DNA of 64,000 nucleotides from Alnus glutinosa (lineage: Eukaryota > Streptophyta > Magnoliopsida > Fagales > Betulaceae). The notes under the pieces were generated by a model. That model was not told the origin of the DNA. It did not search any database and saw nothing but the letters and a program-made list of their open reading frames with translations. A program made the position numbers and the translations under genes. This document shows positions 24,401 to 35,733 of the stretch, piece after piece. Every line of letters starts with the position of its first letter. Position 1 is the stretch's first letter. The DNA is taken from NCBI RefSeq assembly GCF_958979055.1, contig NC_084891.1:22632001-22696000 (forward strand), read 5' to 3'.

Positions 24401-26161
24401 TTATGTGGGCAAATATTAGACGGGGGAGCGAGCATGAGAAAGCAAAGAAAGCTGTCAATGAGCATGACAAGGGAATGGCAAGTTTCTTTAACAATTAGCT
24501 TTTTAAGGACTATAAGATTTGTACTTGAAGAGAGGGACATTGGATTAGATGGAGATAGTTAAGTGATTATGGAGAAAGTGAAAGTCAAATTAGTAATTTT
24601 CTTTTAGCTGTGTTGTTCATTCTCAACAGAATCTGTAGTGTGGTTTGAGGTATCTGGAGGCATTTTGGAAATAAGATTCCACTATTACATTTTCTCATTA
24701 TTGATAGGTTGCTTCTGTAGGAAAATAATGGATTGGATTAGAGGTGGCAGTGTTTTCAAAAATATATTGGTGATAAAGTAGCTCCGATTTGCCTTTTATT
24801 AGTTGTTTGTGTTAGAATATTAATAAATGATTAAATTCACAATTTTCTATCAATTTACGTTTTTGGGACAACTGATGATTTAACATGGTATTAGAGCAAA
24901 GGTCTTGATATCGAACACTGTTTCCGTAATTAATCTTCCATTTCAATTAAATATTCCACATGTTGGGCCTCAGTTATTAAGGGAGAGTTTAAGCCCACAC
25001 ATGATAGGGATCTTTTCCTATTAATATAAGTTTTTAAGAGAATTGATGGTTTAACAGTTTGTGAGTGGTGCATAGGGATTAACATCTGTGTTATAGGAAT
25101 TATTTCCTTGGGAGACCGATAGTATCTTGCTGGACCAATATGGTATCTCCTTAAGCTCATTGTTCATACTTGGGTTGTCCTCTCTAAAAATGGTGAAGTA
25201 CATGTCTCGCTTACTCATAAGATAGTCTCCTGATGCAAGGGCGCTAGAGGAAACTGAGATGATTCCTTGTTTTTTGCTTTATCGTTGTGGCTTTTGTCCC
25301 TGCTGCATATATTAGCAAAATACCATTGTTTCTTTCAAGGCTTTCTACAGTTTTGAAGATCCTAGTTTAAAAGTGTTTGGATAAGGTGTGGTGTGTTTTA
25401 TATGGAAAAGGATGTTGAAAAATGTTCCCTATGTGGTTTGTATTGGGGTAAAGATATAGAAAATCTTTTAAGGCAAGAAAAGTAGTAACCCAGCACCTAT
25501 TTCTCCTTGGAGCTCAGGCATTGCTCGTCAACTAGAAGATGTTGCCTTCCCCCCATGAGATATGCGAAGCTCAACTAGAATGGGAAAATAAGGTTATATG
25601 GGTATCGAATATGCTATTTAAGGTCACAAGGGATATGTGCTTAAGTTCTACCACCTGGGTGATTCGTCTTTTGTGCTTTCTAGTTCCTGGTTCTTTTTTC
25701 TGTGCTTGGTCTAGTACATAGATGACTAATTACAATGGCAGCAAGCACAATGTCTGGTCCCGAGTAGGCTTAGTAATTATAACCACCTTTGTTTGAGACT
25801 CTTCAATTGTTGTTAGATACTTAGATGGGGTTCTGTATTTTCCTGGGTCTTGAGGACTTCCTCATCTTGTGGTCTGGTTTGAAATTCCAAGATTGTTAAG
25901 TGTAGGCGAAATTACTTGGTTACAAGGAGTATTGGCAAAAAAGTCATTTTTTGGGAATTTTATTGTTATAAGAGTAATTACCTTTGGTCAGTGTCTAGTT
26001 GGTGTGAGGATTACACTCATTTGTATGATAGATGTAGGGAGATTCTTCTTTCGTACCTTGTTTAATTTCCTTCTCTCTCTACTTTGACACAAAAGAATGA
26101 AAAAGAAAAAGAAAATTCATATCATAAAATGTCTCCATTTTCGTATTGGATTTGCTTCACA

Positions 26162-26214
<53 letters not shown>

Positions 26215-27468
26215 GTGTTATGGACAAGTGGTATTCTTAAGGCTAGAAAACAATAGTTTAATGCATTCTGGATGGACTATGAAAGGTAACATAGATCCAG
26301 TTCATACATTTATTAGATGAAATCTGAAGTTGCATGGGTGAAAATTATTCAGAACTTGTCCTCTATCGTGGTGGTCCATGAATTTTTGGCCCCGTGTATT
26401 TCTGGCTCAGTTACATTACTCTGAATTATAACCATTGTTATAAACATGCATTCAAACTTGTCTGTTTTAAAATAAACAGACATTCAAAGTCTTAGGTTGA
26501 AGAGTGCAAGTGCACAGAGTTGGATCTTGAGAGCTGCCAATTCATACTAATTGAAGGTTAGGATCATATATGGATGCCTCTTAGCATTCCCGCTTTGGAA
26601 GGACCAGCATTGGATGCTGATGTATAAAGAAAAGAATGGAAAGATAAAAAGGTGAATTTAGCATCCATGAAATGATATGAAATGGATTTTTCTGTTGTCA
26701 ATTGTCAGGGTATTTTTGGTAAATAGCTACCAAGTCATAAATTTCTTTCATGTTAAGTTCCTTTGTTACTAAACATGTTATCCAAAAACTGTTGCTTCGT
26801 CTAGAGCATGTGCAACCTGACAAGTAGGTTGTGAAAACTGCAGAAATAGTTCCCAATTTATACTTTGAATAAGTTACATATTGCTGGTTTTTGCCTTCTA
26901 CTTTGGTCACATAGGGTCTCAGTTTCATAAAAAATCATAGGATGAACTGGATTTTCATACAGTAGGATCAGATCGGATATGCAAGTCTGAAAAAGAGGCT
27001 TAGCTGCCTAGCCCCCTCACCTGTCCAAGAAAATAGAGGAATAAAAGTGAAAAAGGGAGAGAGATGAATAAGAAAAAAATAAAGAGGACAACTTTTCTAG
27101 CCTTTCCTTTTTGCATGCCCATATGCTAAATCTGAAGGGTCAACCTACTTCAATATTTGTTCTTACCCTTGCCACTTTACAGATCCTAACAGCTTGAAAA
27201 TCCTTGATAAACACAGGGTAATGATGTGGGAACGCAGTACAGATCTGGTATATACTTCTACACACCTGAGCAAGAGAAGGCAGCAAGGGAGTCTCTGGAG
27301 CATCAGCAGAATCTGTTGAACAGGAAGATCGTAACCGAGATTCTGCCTGCTAAGAAGTTCTACCGAGCAGAGGAATACCATCAGCAGTACCTCGAGAAAG
27401 GGGGCCGTTTTGGATTTAAACAATCTTCCGGCAAAGGCTGCAATGATCCGATCCGATGCTATGGTTAA
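21495..27468 (+). CDS. MSRA4: Peptide methionine sulfoxide reductase A, plastid type
   Basis: Reduces methionine-S-sulfoxide in proteins, repairing oxidative damage. Exons are 21495-22034 (540 nt) and 27217-27468 (252 nt), GT-AG intron, 263 residues. Residues 1-60 are rich in Ser, Thr and Arg with a run of threonines (14-24) and look like a chloroplast transit peptide. The catalytic GCFWG motif is at residues 104-108 (Cys105). [22 protein letters not shown] and [21 protein letters not shown] follow, and the end [10 protein letters not shown] holds two further cysteines (255, 261) that can resolve the sulfenic acid with thioredoxin. An internal Met61 ([10 protein letters not shown], codon at 21675) matches the start of cytosolic forms, so a second start is conceivable. 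The 5182-bp intron holds a TRIM and microsatellites. Confidence 0.95.
22143..22312. repeat. Imperfect tandem duplication in the MSRA4 intron
   Basis: 'gatgggtgtcttgaattttt' at 22148 and 'tatgggtgccttgaattttt' at 22255 each continue with 'tttggttgctaatattttgg' and 'gaattgatgg'. The period is about 107 bp, just inside the 5' end of the intron. Confidence 0.7.
24810..25056. mobile_element. TRIM (miniature LTR retrotransposon), 247 bp
   Basis: The left LTR (24810-24885) begins TGTTAGAATATT and ends GATTTAACA. Directly after it comes 'tggtattagagc', a primer-binding site like that for initiator methionine tRNA. The right LTR ends 'gatggtttaaca' at 25056. The 5-bp target duplication 'gtttg' is exact (24805-24809 and 25057-25061). 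It has no coding capacity and lies in the MSRA4 intron. The two short LTRs differ noticeably, so the insertion is old. Confidence 0.75.
26161..26211. repeat. (CA)n/(TA)n microsatellite in the MSRA4 intron
   Basis: About 20 'ca' units followed by 'tatatatata'. Confidence 0.95.
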
Positions 27469-30429
27469 GTTGGTCTTAACTGGCGAGACCGGCCAAAATG
27501 AGTATAAATCCTTGTTCTGAGTCTTGAGAATGTGACTGTCTGTGGGTTTGTGCATTTGTCTATTTTTCATCTGCCTGAGCTCATACGATACTGTGCTGTA
27601 ATAAGAATGCTTCACAGTACTGAACATGGATCTGTAATAATTGGCAGTGTTCTCTAACCATCATCAACAACATATGTATCTACAATGGTGGTGTGTTTGA
27701 TCTCTTGTTCCAAGGTTCAGTCTGGTAGTTAGACTAGTTGGTTTTTATGAATAGTATTGTTTTCTGTCCCAATAGTATTTTTCGCTGTTGCATTTCATGT
27801 AAGTTCTAAATGCCATCATGGTTACATAAACTTAAAGCTCCTCAAAGCACTTTTTTGGTAGTTCTTCCTGTATGGAATTGTCATTATTATCACAGATCCC
27901 CTCAAGTATATAGCCACTGAACCTAAATTACCTCCTCAAATATACACTCACCGAATCTAAAAAATAAAATTCTTAACCTAATGATCAAACCAAAAGAGGG
28001 AGATCTTATGGGTACATTTGTAAGAAACGAAGAAAATGATAATTTACCTTTAATCGTGATCTGGTAGACGGACCCGTTGTTGTCTGCATTGTGGAGTGCC
28101 TGAGTCGAAATGCACCGTTGGAGGCAAAGCTCTTGGGTCAGTGATGAGCAATTTGAGGGAAAAATTCTTAGAAAGAGTTATGCACCATCGTCCGTTGGTG
28201 ATTTGTGGAAGAGGACAGGTTCATTTATAGGCCGGTGAAGTGGGCTTGTGAAAATCAAAATCCCAGAGGTTGAGCAGATGGGTGAGATGATGTGCGACAA
28301 AAAGTGTTGAACCGTATCGCATGGTCAATATGAGAATCAAAAAAGGGTTGAACAAGTGAGGAGTTACAGCACTCTAAAAAGGGTAGGTGATGGATCCGTA
28401 GACATTGACGGAGCGTCTTAAGACCCACGTGATCGTGATGCAGCCTCCTCTGCTGCAGCAGAAGAACTAGCGGAGATGCATACGGATTTTGTTCCATCTG
28501 GGTTGCAGGTAGTATAGGAATATAAGTGGAATTTTGGTGCTTCATTTTTTGAAAAAGCAGAGTGAGGAAAAAAAATAAAAGAAGGGGTAAAATGGGAAAA
28601 CAAATCTGGGGAAAATGAAAGACGGTCCATCACAAAAATAAAAAAGCCTGCCTTTAGTACAGTAGGGAGTGGGGGAAAAGGGTTTCAAACAGAGCCTTTC
28701 TTTACTATGCATGGTTATTCAAGTACTTGGAAGTTTTCTTCTTTCTTCCTTATTTTTTTTTTTTTTTGGGTTGGGGGAGGGGGTGCAAAAAAGTTAAAAT
28801 TTCTCATGAGATGGTACTTGGATTTGGGTTTTCAACAATTTTCTATCCAGACTGCCCAATAGGCAAGGGGCGGAGGGAAGGGGGTTGAAAATGAAAATGT
28901 GAAAAGACAATTATACTTTCACTGTTACACTAAATTGAGAGAATTATCTCTACTTACTTGAAATGGAGAAGATCCAAATTCGGGCAAATTACCCTCCTCA
29001 CCTGCCCAAATTTTTTAATACACCATACATATAAACTATCTTGCCCACCCGTAGACAACAATTGCCTTATGTGAATAATTAAAACTACTTGAGGAGTGAT
29101 TGGTGCACAACAATTATGCAACTGTTATGCATCACACTAGAGACATGAGATAGGTCCCACGTGGGACTCATATGGTGGAACCCCACCACATGGGACTCAT
29201 CCATGTCTCTAAGACCTTACACAACTGTTGTGTGAAAGTCATTTTCTTACTTTCTTCTTTTTCTTTTTTTCTTTTTTTTTTTTTTTTTTTAATATAAAAG
29301 TAAAAGAAAACTTGCCTAGCCTACTAATGCTAAAGTGAGTTTTATGTAAAATAAAAAGAAAATCTGCCTTGCTAACGTTACGTGAGAGTATAAAAGGTAC
29401 TCTAAATTGTCAAAAGTAAATTGTTTTGCTGCTTAGCCTATCTATGTCAGGATAAAAAAAAAAGAAAAGGAAAAGGCTGCCGCAGAGCCATACCTAAAGG
29501 CGCTACAATTCTTCACAAAAAATCGATTACAACACCCAATTAGTGATATACCACTACATTTCATTTTTCTTAGCATACAATAATTTTTTTTGAATTATCC
29601 ATCTATTGTCTCTTACCAAATAGTTATTGTGCTCTCAATTTTGAAGTTTCATAAAATCTCCAATAAAAAAAAACATTGTTGTTTTACTGCAAATTGTTTT
29701 TTTATTTCTTACAAATTTTCACATGACACATACATAATAAATTTTTTTATATAGATTTATTTTTAAATTTACTATCAAGTAATAAATTATTTATATCAAC
29801 TATATTTTTTTAATTTTGTTTCTTGTAAGCTAAAAATTTTGAGTCCGTCACTGTCAATGATAAGCCAATAAATTGACGTGGATACGATCTTGAAATTGCC
29901 ATAATTCCAATAATCCAATTATTTTTATGTTGGAATTAATATGCCGGCGTGGTCAAGGTGGCCGGAGGACCATAAACGTGCATGCATTGCCAGCACGTTA
30001 AGAAATATTCTTTATCTTTTTTTTTCTTTTTTTTTTGGTAAGTTGAAATATTCTTTATCTTTATTAATGTAGTAAACTTCTTCGATCTATTCTTCCTGGA
30101 GAGCATGCACTTGAAATTGATGGGATACACATACGTATAGCCGTATAGGTATGGCTGGCCTTGTCTTGTCTACAAGAAACCATGAAAATACTGCAATAAT
30201 TAGTTTGGTGGTTAGCCAAATTAACAAAACCAACTAACTCTTTGAGTGTCCAATGCACCACCTATCCATAATCAAATCCCATACTTTAATCCTAATGATT
30301 GGCATCAAATCTTTTTTATATTTATATTTTTGACGAAAATGGATTAAGAATTGAGTATTCAATTCCTTAGAAAGACATACATTGCTTGCTTATGTTTCTT
30401 TTCTTTTCTTTTTTCTTTCTAGTATAGTT

Positions 30430-30463
<34 letters not shown>

Positions 30464-31383
30464 ATGCGTATCTATGGTTACACGTGTCGTCCATCAAGAA
30501 GTCTTTTGATAATGGTGATAAAATTTATTATACTTTTTGATACTTTATCTTGCCGGATTAGGATTCACTACAATTTCATAAAAATTGTAAATTTTAAAAT
30601 TATGTGAATTTAGATGATCATTCCTTGCATCGAATCGCTTAAAAAATGCTACATATTTCTTACAAACTGCTGGTTTATAGATAATTTACTACAACTAAAT
30701 TAGTTTGTATAAAATTTGTGTTCTATTAAAATGTGGCATGTTAACGAGGCAACAAAAAAAAAAATCATGCCAAAATGTTTTTTTCTTTATTTTTAAAGAG
30801 ACTTATTCTTTAATAAACCAATTCGGCTCAACTAGAAACACTGCTTAATTATTAGGAGTAGTGATTCGGATCCCAATAATTTGTTGTTCGAATTGCTTAT
30901 AATTTAAATAGCAAATGGGAAAAAACTTTTATATGATCCATTCACCCGAGTGAGTGAGCGGGCTGCCTAAGATTGAAGCCAAAGCTACCTTTGCATTTAC
31001 AGGTTTGGTTTTTCCATAATTATCATAACCCTATATATCTAAACAACAATTTTTTATTTTTTTATTTTTTGTAAATTATATATCTAACCGACAATTGAAT
31101 CCAAAACAACGTGACTTCCTTATATATAACGTGTTATCATTCATATAATAATAAATAAATAAAAGGGAGAGAGAGAAAAGAATATGCGAGGAATATTTCA
31201 TTTTGTATTGATTTGTAGGTGTATATATAGTATGATCTTATTTATAAGACAAAATAAATTAAAACAACAACACACTGTACTGTACAGTACAGTACAGTAC
31301 AGACCGTATAGTTTTGTCAAACCATGCTTATTAGTCCCCTATATAAGGAAAGTACATTAACGACCATGTTAATTTGAACTTAA
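27469..31383. other. Long intergenic stretch
   Basis: MSRA4 3' UTR (to about 27800), then sequence without a recognised gene. Overlapping minus-strand open frames of 71-96 codons at 28255-28633 resemble nothing known. A hairpin-forming repeat lies at 29095-29255. Microsatellites are at about 30430-30465 (TA) and 31274-31301 (tacag). The rest is AT-rich. Confidence 0.5.
29095..29255. repeat. Imperfect palindrome, MITE-like
   Basis: 'agagacatg' (29142) faces 'catgtctct', 'ggtgg' faces 'ccacc' at the centre, and 'acaacaattatgcaactgtt' faces 'acacaactgttgtg' in part. The transcript could fold into one long hairpin. No product is known. Confidence 0.5.
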
Positions 31384-31530
31384 TTTTTTTTTTTTTTTTT
31401 TTTCAAGTACATCAAACAAAGAAAGACTAAAATCAAATAGAAGAGGAGGGGATCCTTCCGGCTATTGATGGAGAGGGAAGGGACCGGGGAGGAGACTTGG
31501 GAAAGCAGTGAAAAAAAAAAAAAAAAAAAT
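31384..31530 (-). mobile_element. Short LINE 3' tail, minus strand
   Basis: Read on the minus strand it ends '...ctttgtttgatgtacttg' followed by about 22 A, like the tail of a 5'-truncated LINE. It abuts the plus-strand LINE remnant at 31531. No target duplication was found. Confidence 0.4.
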
Positions 31531-32163
31531 CTATTACAGTTCAAAGTGTCGCATTGTGGGTGTAAAATTGCACTTCTGATCATTTTACAGGCTCGGGGCT
31601 TCTCAGAAAAAAAGAAGTCAAAACCATTTGATATGGGTTGTTTCAAATTGAATTGGGACGCTGCTATCTGTTCTTTGGCGAAGAAGATGGGAGTAGGGGC
31701 GGTGCTACGGGATGAACATGGGGCTGTAGTTGCTGCCGTTGCGTCTGCCATCCCTTGTATTCGAGACCCTTCTGTGGTTGAGGCAACAGTTCTGAAGAAA
31801 GCGGTGTTATTTTGCAGGGAGATAGGTTGCCAACGAGTGGTATTTGAGGGGGATTCCATGCAGGTGAAGCAAGCAGTGTGCTACGATCAAGCTTGAAATA
31901 GATATGCTCAGCTAATAGTAGATGTGCGCACCATGTTGCACGAGTTTCCGTTTTATAAGGTCCAATATGTAAGCAGAGATGCTAATAAGGTTGCACACGG
32001 ATGGGCAAAGCTTGCCGTTAATCGGGTTTGTGATTATGTGTGGATGGATGAATGCCCTTCACCATTCCAACACTTTGTAAGTGGCGATTATGGTGTTTCT
32101 AATAGTTGAATGATATTCTACTTTAAAATTAAATTAAATTAAAAAAAAAAAAAAAAAAAAAGA
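31531..32163 (+). pseudogene. LINE remnant: RNase H domain and poly(A) tail
   Basis: The frame from about 31540 reads FKLNWDAAICS...KKMGVGAVLRDEHG, then EATVLKKAVLFC and VVFEGDSMQVKQA. After an in-frame stop at 31894-31896 it continues NRYAQLIVDVRTMLHEF...VQYVSRDANKVAHGWAKLAV to 32109. These are the motifs of the RNase H-like domain (RVT_3) at the C-terminus of plant L1-type LINEs: NWDA, EGDS and RDAN.VAH. An A tail ends it at about 32163. No reverse transcriptase is present, so it is 5'-truncated and dead. Confidence 0.75.
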
Positions 32164-34399
32164 GTAGAGATTGTTGCAAGGACATCTGAGATGGTCAGCT
32201 TGAGCAAAGAATGAGCCTCTCTCCAAATTCCTCAAACCATGTTCTTTTGGAAAACGTATGAAAAACTATTTTTATATTTTTTGGGGATAATGTTCCTTTC
32301 TTTTGAATATTATCTAAAAAATAGCTTTCAAAAAGCCACCCATTTGGCAGCATTTTTTTTTTTTTTTTTTCTATTGAAAAAATGACTCGTATAATTACTG
32401 AGCCGAAAAGGCTTTTTAAAATAGAAAAGGGTATTCCATATATGTTAAAACCTTTTTAAAGAAAACTGTTATAAACTTATTATTTCAAGGAACAAGCTGT
32501 CACCCCAGCAAATGCCACTTCGTATTAAAGTGTTTTTTTTTTAAGCAAACATTTTAAATCAGTTATGACAAGGAACAAGCTGCCAGCTCAGCAAATACTG
32601 GTTCCCAATTGGAGGTTACAATGTTACATAAACGAAATGTAAACCGGCAGGAATTACCGATAGAAAACTTCAGTAATTTTGTTGTTATTCGAGCAGTAAA
32701 TGCGAGACAGTTAATATGGAGTCTACCTACTTAAGTAAATTTTGGACCGTTTGTTTAATTGTTTAGATATAGATCATAAAAATTTATATATTTATTCTCT
32801 GAATTGCTAACAATTTAATTAACAAATTGTTAAAATTTCGGATCCATAAATTACTGATTAATTACACTAGACGTTATAGAGAACCAATAAATAAATAAAT
32901 CATAAGCACATAGATGTGTATCGTAATGGGTCATATTAAATCACTGAAAGCAGCTGGCAAGTGCGATGATTAAAATCCATATCAACTGCAAAGAGCCAAC
33001 CAATTCCTAATGAAAATTTCACTTGGCAGCTTTACTTCTTTGAAAATAATAATAATAATAATAAATTATTAAGGAGTGCTCTTAAGGCTTTGTCTAATGA
33101 GTATGTTGAATCTCCTTTTTCACAGCATTTAATGCATTATTTCCAAAAGAACGTTAATCTTTTCTCACCGTTATCAATGAAAAACAATAAATCCATGATG
33201 AATTTTCGATCCAAAAAAAAAATTATCTAGAGTTTCTAGAGTAAACCATTAATATATATATATATATTTTTTTAATTTGAATTTATACAAATAAACCTAA
33301 ATCGATTTATACAAGAAAACGTAAATTGATCTAGATTAAAAAATATAAAACAATAATATAAAATATATTCTAACATTTGGAAAAGTACAATTCATATTTC
33401 TAATGCATTACCCATGTGATCCTGCTTTTTTGGGTTGGATATTTGCTAGCTAGCTTGAGTTCAAAAATAATTTAATCATAATGTTTTTTTAAAAAGTATT
33501 TAATCATTATGTTGAATAATCTTATTGATGTTCAATTTATCCATACTCCAGTTCATGTACTCTCACACGCAAGTATATATAATATGTGTAGTATTAATTA
33601 GTTTTCGTGTGACAAGTTCTATACTCAACATTTAGCCAATTGTTGCTGTCCACAGTGAAAGCCTTACTTTGAGCATCCTAATTTGAGATATAAAAATAAG
33701 AGAAATGAGACATTTGGAATGAGAACTTGAGAAGAGACTAGATCTAGTTGCTTGACTTGCTCTATTTTGTGCCCTAAAATGAGGGATTGAAATCTCCGTA
33801 AATTTGGGTAGCACATTGTGTGAGAATTCATATGAAACTCATTTGTCCCAATAAATTTTGGATTGCTCGACCACTTATTCAAGCATGTGAGTCTCATGTG
33901 AACTCTCTCGCATATGCTGTCCGAGCAAAAAATGACTTGAGATCCTCATCCTAAGGCCAAGGAAGAAGGGAGGGGGGGAAAAAATCTAAAAAAATAAAAA
34001 ATAAAAATTTAATCTATTGGCCACTACAAAAAAAACTTTCTGGTTGTTGGCTTCTAGTCATAAAAGCTTTTGGCTAAGTCCCTGCCTAAGGCTAAAAGAA
34101 AGGCACTTATAATCATTGATGGTGACACAATATTGTTTTTGACAATCCTAATATTCTTCTCCTATATATCACATACTTTTTTATTTTAGAAGTTAAGTCA
34201 TTACCACATTAATCCCTTCTCCAACTTTAGTAGCTTACCAATCTATTCTTCAAGACAAAACTTCTCATAATGGGTTCACTCTTCCATCTAGTGTCCAAGA
34301 GGGGGAAACTATAATGGAAAAAATAAATTAAAAAAAAAAAAACCCTAATCCAGCAAAAAGATCCCACCCCAATTTTTGTTTAATTATGACAACCCCTTC
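32164..34399. other. Intergenic, with an old MITE-like stretch
   Basis: AT-rich with no gene seen. At 33650-33960 a stretch with 'tcgaccacttattcaagcat', 'tgagtctcatgtgaactc' and 'gacttgagatcctcatccta' resembles 61690-61930 and 54880-55020, so it is likely a decayed MITE family. The (ATT)n and AT runs are at about 33050 and 33250. Confidence 0.45.
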
Positions 34400-34905
34400 G
34401 TTTCATTCATTGACGGGCACGTGTGACCCACGTCTTTGATTTTAGGTCTTGGTGGGTGGCGCCCGGTGCTCCATGGTGGTTGTCTGTTGCGGGGAGGTCG
34501 CTAGAGTCAGCGCGTGTTCTCCACTCGCCGTCGTCGGTGGCAAAACACTCCCTGTTTTTTGGCCTAATCTTGATTTTTAGTTTTTCTGTTTGTATTTGTG
34601 TTTAATGTTTCTTGTATTTCTTGTTGTCAAAGTCTGTCTATGGGTTTTACAGATATTACAGTTATGTTTTTAGGGCTTGTTTGCTCGGATCAGCACTCTC
34701 TTATTTAGTAGTGGAGCTTAATGTCTGAGAAGAATTCAAAATGCCAAATATTGTAATATTTGTATATTTGTAAGCAGCACTAAGTCAATTTATCTGGCTT
34801 AATATGTAGAGTGTTTTGTACTTCTACCTACTGTAATGTACATGCCTTCGAGCCTTTTTCTAGGAATACAAAAGAAATATTTGCTTCGTTCAAAAAAAAA
34901 AAAAA
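34400..34905 (+). mobile_element. Poly(A) LINE-like retroposon, shorter copy
   Basis: The 5' part ('gggtggcgcccggtgctcc', 'cagcgcgtgttctccac', 'ccgtcgtcggtgg') matches the middle of 19403-20446 and of 55049-56146 (minus). The 3' end reads 'ttcgttc' followed by 17 A. Only about 500 bp long, so truncated at 5'. No target duplication was found and the left end is approximate. Confidence 0.65.
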
Positions 34906-35733
34906 AAAAGAAGTAAATAAAAATTTAAAAATGTTAAAAGGAACAAAACAAAGAAAAAATATATATATTTTTTCGAGTGAGAAAGGAAATGAATTGCACG
35001 TTACTCAATATCGTTAACGCCCAAGATCGCACTGATCAATGCCCAAGACCCAACTCTTGCTTTTCTGTCATCTATTGCTATTTGCTACATCCAGCTTGTA
35101 CAAACATATCTTCCGTTACAGTGTTTCTTCTTCTCTCTCATGTCATATGTCTTTTTTAAATGCAAAATTAAATTAAATTGACTCCGTTTCTCTTCAAGGA
35201 TCGCATCCCCTCACAACTACCAACTACCAACTTCCCAAATTGCTGGTTAAAAAGATAAATAACATAAATATAATTTAGAACTAGCAATATTTACACTAAC
35301 TTTGAATTCATCATGAAATTAACCGGTATTATTTTAGGGATATATCTCACTTAATTAAATAAATAAGGTTATGATTAACTTATATAATTTTACAATGTCT
35401 AGACATGACCATATATATATACTCGGCACGCAAGATAAGGACTTGTAACTTTTGATACAATCTGTAAACTTGACACGAATTCAATACAAAAAATTAACAA
35501 ATTATAATTAATAGGTATGATCAATTTAATTAAATAAATTATATTAAGATTAACCTATATAATTTTATATGTTTTTATTGGAAGAGAATATAGAATAGTA
35601 ACCCTTTAACGCACGTAATGCAGTACAAAAGGAAGTAAACAAGTTGTGTCCCATAACTAAGCATAAGACCTACAGTAGCTTACATTAACCAACGACCTCC
35701 AACAGCGACACAGAGAAATTGAGGTCGACAACA
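34906..35733. other. Intergenic and CYCU4;1-like promoter
   Basis: AT-rich sequence leading to the cyclin gene. A 5' UTR of roughly 70-130 bp is likely, but no TATA box was assigned with confidence. Confidence 0.4.

Noticed and set aside
28255-28633. Overlapping minus-strand frames of 71 and 96 codons
   Set aside because: No recognisable similarity, signal or splice continuation.
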